From JACDAS01 sp046262415 (GTDB lineage: Bacteria; Actinomycetota; Thermoleophilia; Gaiellales; Gaiellaceae): DNA of 34,636 nucleotides. The stretch is from positions 1 through 34,636 of the forward strand of contig JBHEMU010000163.1 of NCBI GenBank assembly GCA_046262415.1, read 5' to 3'. Both the position numbers and the translations under genes were made by a program. Positions 7,001 through 13,533 of the stretch are shown piece after piece (position 1 is the first letter of the stretch; each line of letters begins with the position of its first letter). The notes below the pieces were generated by a model. That model saw only the letters and a program-made list of their open reading frames with translations. It searched no databases and was not told where the DNA came from.

Positions 7001-7475
7001 ATGGTCATGGCCCGGCCGGGCATGTCCCAGCGCGCGCAGCGGCTGGCCCTACGGCTCGCCTGGATCGCGGTGGCGCTCGCGCTGGTGCTGCTGGTGCGCC
7101 ACGCCGCGGCGGACGCGCTGCGGCCGTCCCACAACTTCGTCGCGTACTACACGCTCTCGCGCCTGATGGTGGAGCGTGTTGACGTCAGCCGGTCGTACGG
7201 CGACGACGAGTGGTTTCGGTCCCAGATGGACCGGTTTCAGCGAGGGGCGGGCGACGTCAACTACAACCCGCCGACGACTGCGTTGCTGGTCCTGCCGCTC
7301 GCCGACCTGCCGACGCGCCAGGCGCGGCTCGGCTGGACGCTGCTGAACCTGGCCTGCGTCCTCCTGGCATGCGGTCTGATCGCCTGGTTCGCGGGGCTGC
7401 CGCCGGGCCTCGTGCCTCTCGGGGTGCTGCTCGTGATCCTCTGCCAGCCGCTCGCTGCCAACTTCAGCCTGGGTC
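7001..7475 (+). pseudogene. 5' remnant of a GT87 (DUF2029) membrane mannosyltransferase gene
   Basis: From ATG 7001 (or 7007, which has GAGGA seven bases before it) the frame encodes a hydrophobic N-terminal segment (LAWIAVALALVLLV). It continues with FVAYYTLSRLMVERVDVSRSY, VNYNPPTTALLVLPLADLPT and two further membrane segments. This is the front of the polyprenyl-phosphate-mannose-dependent glycosyltransferase family GT87, including its luminal YNPPTTALL loop. Full-length members have around 400 residues and about ten membrane segments; here homology stops after LAANFSLGH, and unrelated sequence follows to a stop at 7570. A deletion seems to have removed the rest. Confidence 0.65.
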
Positions 7476-7670
7476 ATGCTCGAGCTGGTCGCACCGGGCG
7501 GCCTCGTCGTCCTCGACGACCTCACGCCGGAAGACGCCTGGACCGACGAGCTCCGCGAAGCCTTCCCTGACGGTGACCCGGTCAGGCGAGCCTGGCGCGA
7601 CCGGGAGGACGCGGTCACGACGGAGGTGCTCGTCACGGCGACCGAAGCCGTCCTGCTCGCCGCCGGGGGA
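7476..7670 (+). pseudogene. 3' remnant of an O-methyltransferase gene
   Basis: In another frame from the GT87 remnant, this piece encodes LELVAPGGLVVLDDLTPEDA, then DPVRRAWRDREDAVTTEVLV and EAVLLAA. That is the C-terminal third of a class I SAM-dependent O-methyltransferase (catechol-OMT-like), with the GGxxVLDD strand and the closing TEV...A.LA. The SAM-binding half is missing. The frame stays open to 7895, but what follows residue 65 shows no resemblance to anything I know. Together with the GT87 piece it marks a deletion junction near 7475. Confidence 0.5.
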
Positions 7671-7742
7671 ACTCGTAACAGACTGTTGCTTGCCCCGCCG
7701 CGGAACTGCAGGCCGCTCGCAGTCGCGCTCGGCCAGATCGTC

Positions 7743-7889
7743 TCACTCCTCCTCGCTCTCAGCGGGCTCGTCCACTGCTTCGGGGGGCGATTCCGTCGAA
7801 GGCCGGAGGAAGCGCGCGAGATCATCCAGCGTCTGCAGCACGGTGCGATCCGCGGCTGGAAGATCGCGCGAGCCGGAGCCGTCGGCCAT
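7743..7889 (-). CDS. Small acidic protein, paralogue of the 13350-13532 product
   Basis: A 48-residue ORF on the minus strand starting at ATG 7889: MADGSGSRDLP, then RTVLQTLDDLARFLR and an acidic tail ending ESEEE. It aligns with the start of the 60-residue protein at 13350 (pattern MA-D/E-G..SRD.....R.VL.T.D/E-LA.FLR), and both are acidic at the end. It has the same promoter as that gene (box, -35, -10, then ATG 5 bases on), which strongly supports it as a real gene. It diverges from the LuxR regulator gene. I do not recognise the family. The shared segment should form one amphipathic helix. Confidence 0.6.
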   Translation of the reverse strand: MADGSGSRDLPAADRTVLQTLDDLARFLRPSTESPPEAVDEPAESEEE

Positions 7890-7939
7890 CCGTGATGGTC
7901 GCGCGGAGCGTCCGCCCCGTCATGAGGGAAAGCCCGCTC
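7889..7939 (-). promoter_or_regulatory. Shared promoter, copy A (minus strand)
   Basis: Read on the minus strand: GAGCGGGC (7939-7932), ATGACG as -35 (7923-7918), 17 bases, GACCAT as -10 (7900-7895), 5 bases, ATG 7889. The distance from the box to the ATG is 50 bases, against 51 in the other two copies. The box lies between this promoter and the LuxR gene, whose candidate -35 (TTGACG, 7941-7946) begins one base further on. Confidence 0.6.
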
Positions 7940-7940
7940 T

Positions 7941-7970
7941 TTGACGCTCGGCGCCAGTGTGCTTCACTAG
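7941..7970 (+). promoter_or_regulatory. Candidate promoter of the LuxR-type gene
   Basis: TTGACG (7941-7946) and CACTAG (7965-7970) are 18 bases apart, and the GTG start follows 6 bases later, so the message may be leaderless. The -10 is weak. Confidence 0.35.
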
Positions 7971-7976
7971 GTACGA

Positions 7977-10709
7977 GTGGACGAGCCTGCGGCGTTCGTC
8001 GGACGGCGGATCGAGCTGGAGAGAGTCGGGAAGCTCCTCCAGTCCCTGCTGGACGGACGCGCCGACGCGTTGCTCGTGCTCGGCGAGCCGGGGATGGGAA
8101 AGACGCGGTTCCTCGCTGAGGCGTGCCGAATGGCAGCGGCTGCGGGGGTCGTCGGGGCGCGCACGCAATGCCTGCCGCTGCAGACGCCGCTCCCATTCGA
8201 CCCCGTGCTCGAGCTCCTGCGCAGCCTTCGTCGACAGGGTCTGCCGGTTTCGGTGCCCCAGCGGAACAGGTCGGGCCAGGAACTGTTCGGGGCCGCGGTG
8301 CGGGCGCTCGAGCGAATCGCGCCGCAGCCGTTGCTGCTCGCGATCGACGATCTCCAGTACTCGGACGCCGCCACACGCGAGCTCGTTCACTACTGCGTTT
8401 CCCGACTCGCCGACCTGCCCGTGGGGTGGCTCCTCGCGTCGAGGCGAGATCCGCTGCTCGACTCGCTCGTCCATCACCTGACCCAGAACGACCTCGCGGA
8501 GGGCATTGCCCTGCCGCCGCTCTCGGTGGACGAGGTGCGGACGATGGTCGAGAACGCCCTGGCCGGTCCGGCCGTCGCGGACGACCTCGCCCGAGCTCTC
8601 CACGCCCGGACGCGCGGCAACGCCTTCCTCACGGAGGAGCTGCTCCGCAGCCTTCGCGAGGTAGGCGGCGACACACCGGGGCAGGTCCAGCTGCTCGTTC
8701 CGGCCACGGTCGCCCAGGCGGTCGTGGAACGGCTGTCCCGGCTTCCCTCCTCCGCGCAGGAGGTGGCTCGATGGGCCTCGGTCCTGCCGGAGCCGATGGA
8801 GGCGCACTGGTTGGCGGCTGCGGTCGAGCGTGAGAGCGTCGACGAGGACCTGTCCGCCCTCGTCGATGCGAGCTTCCTGACCGACGACGGCTCGCGGTTC
8901 CTGCACGCGCTCGTCCGGGACGCGGTCTACGCCGCACTTCCGGGAGGCGAGCGTCGGCGCAGGCACGGCATCGCCGCCGACCTGCTCGTGAACGCGGGCC
9001 CGCAGCGCCGGGCGCCACAGCTCGCCGCGGCCGGACGTCCTGGAGAGGCGGCCGCGGAGTATCTGCGGGTCGCAGAGGAGGCATTGCATCGCGGCGGCGC
9101 AGAGGACGCCGCAGGACTGTTCGCCCGAGCGGCGTCGCTCGCGGACGACGCGGCAGACCTCCGGCTTCGGCGCGCGGCCGCAGCCGGTCGCGTGCTGGCG
9201 CTGCTGCGTTCGGGCAGAGCCGATCTGGGCCGGCAGAGCGCAGAGAGCCTGCTCGCGGAGCTTCGGGCCGCCGGAGAGGACGCGGAGCGGCTCGACTTTC
9301 TCTCGCGCTATGCCGTCTCGCTCTGGGACGACGTCTCGGACCTGGAAGCGGCGAAGGCGTCGCTCGTGGAGGCGGAGGAACTGCTCGGGACGGCGCACGG
9401 GCGTGCTCTGGCGGAAGCCGCGGCCGCCCAGGCCCACATCCTCGATCGTGGGGGGGAGCCGGCGAAGGCGCTCCCCTTCGCCGAGCAGGCGCGGGCAGCC
9501 GCACGCGAAGCCGGAGATCGAGCGCTCGAGGCACGGGCTCTGACCACGTTTGGCCTGATCGTCGGCCAGACCCGGAGCGCCGCCGGAGGGATCTCGATCC
9601 TGCACGAGGCGGTCGAGCTCGCCCGCCGGGAGGGTCTTCCGAACGTGGCTGCGCTTGCCTACCTCGATCTCTCCTACCTCGCCCAGGTGTCGGGCGACGA
9701 GGAGCGCGGCGAGCAGTACGCTCGGGACGGTCTCGCCCTCGGCGACATCTCGCCGGCGCTCGAGGCGCTGCTGCGAGGGAACGTCGCTCTTGGCCCGATG
9801 AATGCAGGGCGGCTGGAGGAATCCCTCGCGCATCTGCTCGCCGCCCGGGCGACAGCCGAGCGGGCCGGGCAGCGGACGGTCGACCGCATCACCGTCCAGC
9901 TCTGCTTCGCTCAGCTCATGCGCGGCGACCTCGACGAGGCGCGCCGCCTTCTGGACGGTCTTCGCCCGACGCCGGGGAGCTGGGAGTACTACCGCCTGCT
10001 CGAGCCCCTGGGGATGCTGCTCGAGGAGCTCGGCGATCACGAGCAGGCGCGAGCGCGATACCTCGAAGGAGGTGCGGCAACCGATCATCCGGTGGCGCTC
10101 TGGTGCCTCGCGGGCGTCGTGCGGACGAGCGTGGCCCTGGGTGACGTCGAGCGCGCCGATGGCGCGCTCGCCCGCCTCCACGAGCTCGCCCCTCGCTGGC
10201 CTGCGTCGAGCTGGCTCGTCCGTTCGGCCGAGGGACTCGTCGCCGTCGGACGGGGGCTTCTCGAAGAGGGAGCGGCGGCCCTCGCAGAAGCTGCGGCGCT
10301 GTGTCCGGAGGCGTTCCACAGGGCGGGGCTCGCGTTCGAAGCCGCCCGCCTGCGGCGCGATCGTCCAGGCATCGTCGCCGCGATCGAGGCATACGAGACG
10401 ATGGGGGCGCGGCATGCCGCCGACCGAGTGCGCGCGCAGGCACGCGCACTCGGGATGCGGCCTGGTCGGCGCCGGAGGCGGGAGGAGATCCTGAGCGCGC
10501 GCGAGCACGAGATCGCACTTCGCGTCGCGGCGGGCAAGACGAACGCCGAGGTCGGGGCAGAGCTCTACCTGAGCCCGCGCACGGTCGAGAGGCATGTCGG
10601 CAACATCCTCGGCAAGCTGGGCTTTCGTTCCCGAGTCGAGTTGGCCGCAGAGGTCGCCGCAGGCCGGCTTCCAGGGCGGAACGGCGGCGCAGGACCTCCG
10701 AGTGGCTGA
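7977..10709 (+). CDS. LAL-type LuxR transcription regulator (AAA ATPase, TPR-like repeats, HTH)
   Basis: A 910-residue protein from GTG 7977. It begins with FVGRRIELERVGKLL and a Walker A GEPGMGKT (36-43). A Walker B-like LLLAIDDLQYSD (about 118-130) and a sensor-like WLLASRRDP follow. The middle (about 340-830) is Ala/Leu/Glu-rich helical repeat, as in TPR arrays. The last 65 residues are a LuxR-type helix-turn-helix (SAREHEIALRVAAGKTNAEV, YLSPRTVERHVGNILGKLGF). Large ATP-binding LuxR (LAL/MalT-like) proteins are activators that respond to a small ligand. The gene sits among three identical-looking promoters, which makes it the natural candidate regulator of 7743, 10781 and 13350-15720; this is inference. 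The ORF is intact and of normal length. Confidence 0.92.
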   Translation: MDEPAAFVGRRIELERVGKLLQSLLDGRADALLVLGEPGMGKTRFLAEACRMAAAAGVVGARTQCLPLQTPLPFDPVLELLRSLRRQGLPVSVPQRNRSGQELFGAAVRALERIAPQPLLLAIDDLQYSDAATRELVHYCVSRLADLPVGWLLASRRDPLLDSLVHHLTQNDLAEGIALPPLSVDEVRTMVENALAGPAVADDLARALHARTRGNAFLTEELLRSLREVGGDTPGQVQLLVPATVAQAVVERLSRLPSSAQEVARWASVLPEPMEAHWLAAAVERESVDEDLSALVDASFLTDDGSRFLHALVRDAVYAALPGGERRRRHGIAADLLVNAGPQRRAPQLAAAGRPGEAAAEYLRVAEEALHRGGAEDAAGLFARAASLADDAADLRLRRAAAAGRVLALLRSGRADLGRQSAESLLAELRAAGEDAERLDFLSRYAVSLWDDVSDLEAAKASLVEAEELLGTAHGRALAEAAAAQAHILDRGGEPAKALPFAEQARAAAREAGDRALEARALTTFGLIVGQTRSAAGGISILHEAVELARREGLPNVAALAYLDLSYLAQVSGDEERGEQYARDGLALGDISPALEALLRGNVALGPMNAGRLEESLAHLLAARATAERAGQRTVDRITVQLCFAQLMRGDLDEARRLLDGLRPTPGSWEYYRLLEPLGMLLEELGDHEQARARYLEGGAATDHPVALWCLAGVVRTSVALGDVERADGALARLHELAPRWPASSWLVRSAEGLVAVGRGLLEEGAAALAEAAALCPEAFHRAGLAFEAARLRRDRPGIVAAIEAYETMGARHAADRVRAQARALGMRPGRRRRREEILSAREHEIALRVAAGKTNAEVGAELYLSPRTVERHVGNILGKLGFRSRVELAAEVAAGRLPGRNGGAGPPSG

Positions 10710-10729
10710 GCAACCTGCCCTCGCTTAAG

Positions 10730-10780
10730 GAGCGGGGACCTACGCATGACAGGCCGGACGCGACCGCGGACAATCGCCCG
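10730..10780 (+). promoter_or_regulatory. Shared promoter, copy B
   Basis: GAGCGGGG (10730-10737), ATGACA as -35 (10746-10751), 17-base spacer, GACAAT as -10 (10769-10774), 6 bases, ATG 10781. It matches copy C at 34 of 51 positions, concentrated in the box, the -35 and the -10. It begins 20 bases after the LuxR gene stop, so the secreted-protein gene has its own promoter. Confidence 0.65.
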
Positions 10781-13297
10781 ATGGTCGAGGCCGTAGCTCG
10801 GACACGTTGGCGGACAGCCCGGGGGAGCTGGGCCAGAGCGCTTCGAGCGCGTACCGCAGGCAGCCTCCGGCGAGGTGTCCTCGCGACCGCGGGTGTGGCG
10901 CTTCTGCTCACGCTCTTTCCCGACGGCGCCACGCGCGCCGCGAAGGCCTCGCCCACGCGCGCGGCCGCCGCCGCCACCGTCGACGACTGGGGCTGGGAGA
11001 ACCCGCTGCCGCAGGGCTCCGCCCTCAACGGCGTCAGCTGCCCGACGGGGACGTTCTGCAAGGCCGTCGGCGACTTCGGGACGATCATGTCCTGGAACGG
11101 GACGAGCTGGAGCGCGGACAGCTCGGGAACGACCATGAGGCTGAACGGCGTCAGCTGCCCGACGGTGGCTTTCTGCAGGGCGGTCGGCGACTTCGACACG
11201 ATCGTCGCCTGGAACGGCACGACCTGGAGTGTCTACAACCCCGGGACGGGTACCAGCCTCGATTCCGTCAGCTGCCCGACGACGACGCTGTGCAAGGCGG
11301 TCGGATACACGGGTCAGAAGACCAAGCTCCTGTCGTGGGACGGCACGAGCTGGAGCGTCGACAGCTTCGAAACCGACAGCCACCTCTGGGGGATCGGCTG
11401 CGCGACGGCAACCCTGTGCAAGGCGGTCGGATCGAAAAGCTCCAGCGGCACGATCGTCTCCTGGAACGGGACGAGCTGGAGCGTCGACAGCTCAGGCGAG
11501 TTTGGCCGCCTCAAAGCCGTCAGCTGCCCGACGACGACGCTGTGCAAGGCGGTCGGCGGTTCCCCGATGGCCGCCTCGTGGGACGGCACGACCTGGAGCG
11601 CGGACAGCTCCGGCATCGCGAATAGCTTCGACGGCGTCAGCTGCCCGACGACGACGCTGTGCAAGGCCGTCGGCTTCGCCGGCGCGCTCGCGTCCTGGGA
11701 CGGCACGAGCTGGAGCGCAGAGAACTCCGGCACCGCAAGCCCCCTCAACGGCGTCAGCTGCCCGACCGCGACGCTGTGCAAGGCGGTCGGCAACTTCGGC
11801 ACGATCGTGTCCTGGAGCGGCACGAGCTGGAGCGTCGAGAGCGCAGCCGCCACGACGAGCGCCCTCTACGGCCTCAGCTGCCCGACGACAAGCTTCTGCA
11901 AGGCGGTCGGCGATCTCGGCTCGATCCTCTCCTGGAGCGGCACGAGCTGGAGCGCCGACAGCTCCGGCACGGCCAGCGGCTTCGCCGCCGTCAGCTGCCT
12001 GTCGGCGACGCTGTGCAAGGCGGTGGGCTCGAACGGCACCATCCGGTCGTGGAACGGAACGAGCTGGAGCGCCGAGAGCTCCGGGACGACCGCCTACCTG
12101 AGCGGCGTCGAGTGCCTGACCGCGGTGCTGTGCAAGGCCGTCGGATCCGGCGGCACGATCCTGTCCTGGGACGGCACGAGCTGGAGCGCCGAAAGCTCCG
12201 GCACGGCGAACCTGCTCCCTGACATCAGCTGCCCGACGGCCACGTCGTGCAAGGCGATCGGCTCCAACGGCACGATCGTCTCCTGGAACGGCACGAGCTG
12301 GAGCGTCGAGAGCTCCGGCACGGCGACGCACCTCACCGGCGTCAGCTGTCCGACGGCGATGCTGTGCAAGGCCGTCGGCGCCTTCACCATCGTGTCCTGG
12401 AACGGGACGAGCTGGAGCGCCGAGAGCGCGGCGAACGACCTCTGGGCCGTCAGCTGCCCGACGACGACGCGGTGCAAGGCAGTCGGCGACTTCGGGACGA
12501 TCATGTCCTGGAACGGGACGAGCTGGAGCCCCGACAGCGCCGTTACGGGGAGGCACCTTCGCGATGTCAACTGCCCGGCGGCGTCGCTCTGTAAGGCGGT
12601 CGGCCAGGGGGGCACGATTCTCGGCATGGTCACGCAGACGCTGACCGACGTGGCCGCCGGGTTCTCACTCGATCTGTTCCAGATGGGCTGCCTGGACGGG
12701 GTGACGATCACCCAGACGAGCAGCAACCATCCGAACGCTCCGTCCTCGCTGCAGACGGGCAAGTACTGGACGATCAGCCCCTCGCCGGCCGGCTGCAGCT
12801 CGGGCTACAGCGCCTTCCTGACGCTGCCCACGTCCTTCACGCCCGATGCCAGCACACGGGTGTGCCGCTACACCGGTACCGGCACGACCTGGGATTGCGC
12901 CCAGAACGGGTTCACGAGCTCGACGGTCAGCCGCTGGAACGTCACTCAGCTCTCCGACTGGGCCGTCGCCACGAGCCCCCCGACGGCGGTTTCGCTCTCC
13001 GGCCTGACCGCCAGCGGGCGGGCGTCCGGGATCGCCGTGCGCTGGAGGACGAAGAGCGAGTTCGCGACGATCGGCTTCAACCTCTACCGCGCGAACGCCC
13101 GCTCGGGCCCGTGGGCGCGCCTGAACGAGAGCCTGATCCGAAGCGCAGCGCCCGGGCGCAGCAGCGGCTCGCGCTACCAGTGGCTCGACCGGAAGGCGCA
13201 GCGCGGGGCGACGTACTGGTATCGCCTGTCGGTGGTCGATCTGGCGGGTGCCGAGGCGCCGCTAGCAACGGTTCGCGCGCGCGCGTCACAGTTTTAG
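10781..13297 (+). CDS. Secreted repeat protein with 14 Cys-pair repeats and a C-terminal Fn3-like module
   Basis: An 838-residue protein starting at ATG 10781, chosen because a promoter -10 lies 6 bases before it; the frame is open well upstream inside the LuxR gene. It has a long basic n-region and a hydrophobic GVLATAGVALLLTLF (about 33-47), so it is exported or anchored. Residues about 83-616 are 13 full repeats of about 36-42 residues plus a partial one. The pattern is GVSCPT.T.CKAVG...GTI.SWNGTSWS..SSGT..L, with two conserved Cys per unit, and suggests a beta-propeller-like fold. After a spacer with further Cys residues comes a terminal module (IAVRWRTKSEFATIGFNLYR...ARLNESLI) that is also found at the end of the 13534 protein. 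The role is unknown; surface binding or adhesion is a guess. Confidence 0.85.
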   Translation: MVEAVARTRWRTARGSWARALRARTAGSLRRGVLATAGVALLLTLFPDGATRAAKASPTRAAAAATVDDWGWENPLPQGSALNGVSCPTGTFCKAVGDFGTIMSWNGTSWSADSSGTTMRLNGVSCPTVAFCRAVGDFDTIVAWNGTTWSVYNPGTGTSLDSVSCPTTTLCKAVGYTGQKTKLLSWDGTSWSVDSFETDSHLWGIGCATATLCKAVGSKSSSGTIVSWNGTSWSVDSSGEFGRLKAVSCPTTTLCKAVGGSPMAASWDGTTWSADSSGIANSFDGVSCPTTTLCKAVGFAGALASWDGTSWSAENSGTASPLNGVSCPTATLCKAVGNFGTIVSWSGTSWSVESAAATTSALYGLSCPTTSFCKAVGDLGSILSWSGTSWSADSSGTASGFAAVSCLSATLCKAVGSNGTIRSWNGTSWSAESSGTTAYLSGVECLTAVLCKAVGSGGTILSWDGTSWSAESSGTANLLPDISCPTATSCKAIGSNGTIVSWNGTSWSVESSGTATHLTGVSCPTAMLCKAVGAFTIVSWNGTSWSAESAANDLWAVSCPTTTRCKAVGDFGTIMSWNGTSWSPDSAVTGRHLRDVNCPAASLCKAVGQGGTILGMVTQTLTDVAAGFSLDLFQMGCLDGVTITQTSSNHPNAPSSLQTGKYWTISPSPAGCSSGYSAFLTLPTSFTPDASTRVCRYTGTGTTWDCAQNGFTSSTVSRWNVTQLSDWAVATSPPTAVSLSGLTASGRASGIAVRWRTKSEFATIGFNLYRANARSGPWARLNESLIRSAAPGRSSGSRYQWLDRKAQRGATYWYRLSVVDLAGAEAPLATVRARASQF
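11027..12630 (+). repeat. Tandem coding repeats of about 110-126 bases, 14 units
   Basis: In-frame repeats within the secreted protein gene. The DNA repeats too, not only the protein: stretches such as GTCAGCTGCCCGACG and TGGAACGGGACGAGCTGGAG recur with few changes. This fits recent amplification or gene conversion. Confidence 0.85.
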
Positions 13298-13298
13298 G

Positions 13299-13349
13299 GA
13301 GCGGGGTTCCACTCATGACGCGGGAGAGCCCACGCCGGACAATCGCGTC
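13299..13349 (+). promoter_or_regulatory. Shared promoter, copy C
   Basis: GAGCGGGG (13299-13306), ATGACG as -35 (13315-13320), 17 bases, GACAAT as -10 (13338-13343), 6 bases, ATG 13350. The geometry is identical to copy B. It starts 2 bases after the previous gene ends. Confidence 0.65.
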
Positions 13350-13532
13350 ATGGCCGAAGGGTTCAGCTCGCGTGACGTGCTACCGCGTAGTCGCGTGGTG
13401 CTGGGGACGTTCGACGAGCTGGCGGGGTTCCTCCGCGCTTCGGCTGAAGTGCCGGAGGATTCGGAGGCGGCCGACGCGGTCAGGGTCGACGGGGAGCCAG
13501 AGAGAGAACCCAACAAGCTTGAGGAGGCCTGA
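13350..13532 (+). CDS. Small acidic protein, paralogue of the 7743-7889 product
   Basis: A 60-residue protein (MAEGFSSRDVLP, RVVLGTFDELAGFLRASAEV, then a charged tail rich in Glu ending KLEEA). Its first 30 residues match the small protein at 7743. It is read from shared promoter C, and its stop is one base before the ATG of the secreted protein 13534, so the two are cotranscribed and probably coupled. No signal peptide; likely cytoplasmic. I do not recognise it. It could be a regulator or chaperone of the secreted product, but nothing in the sequence proves that. Confidence 0.65.
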   Translation: MAEGFSSRDVLPRSRVVLGTFDELAGFLRASAEVPEDSEAADAVRVDGEPEREPNKLEEA

Positions 13533-13533
13533 G

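Noticed and set aside
7676..7895. Continuation of the O-methyltransferase frame as a real protein end
   Set aside because: Similarity stops after EAVLLAA, and the opposite strand encodes a small protein with a paralogue and a promoter over the same bases.
7920..10595. Very long open frame (891 codons) on the minus strand opposite the LuxR gene
   Set aside because: It has no recognisable domains and is Arg/Gly/Pro-rich low-complexity sequence. It is the mirror of a GC-rich coding region; the plus-strand product has clear motifs.
11027..12630. The regular repeats looked at first like a CRISPR-type array
   Set aside because: The repeats are in frame, protein-coding and without unique spacers of constant length.
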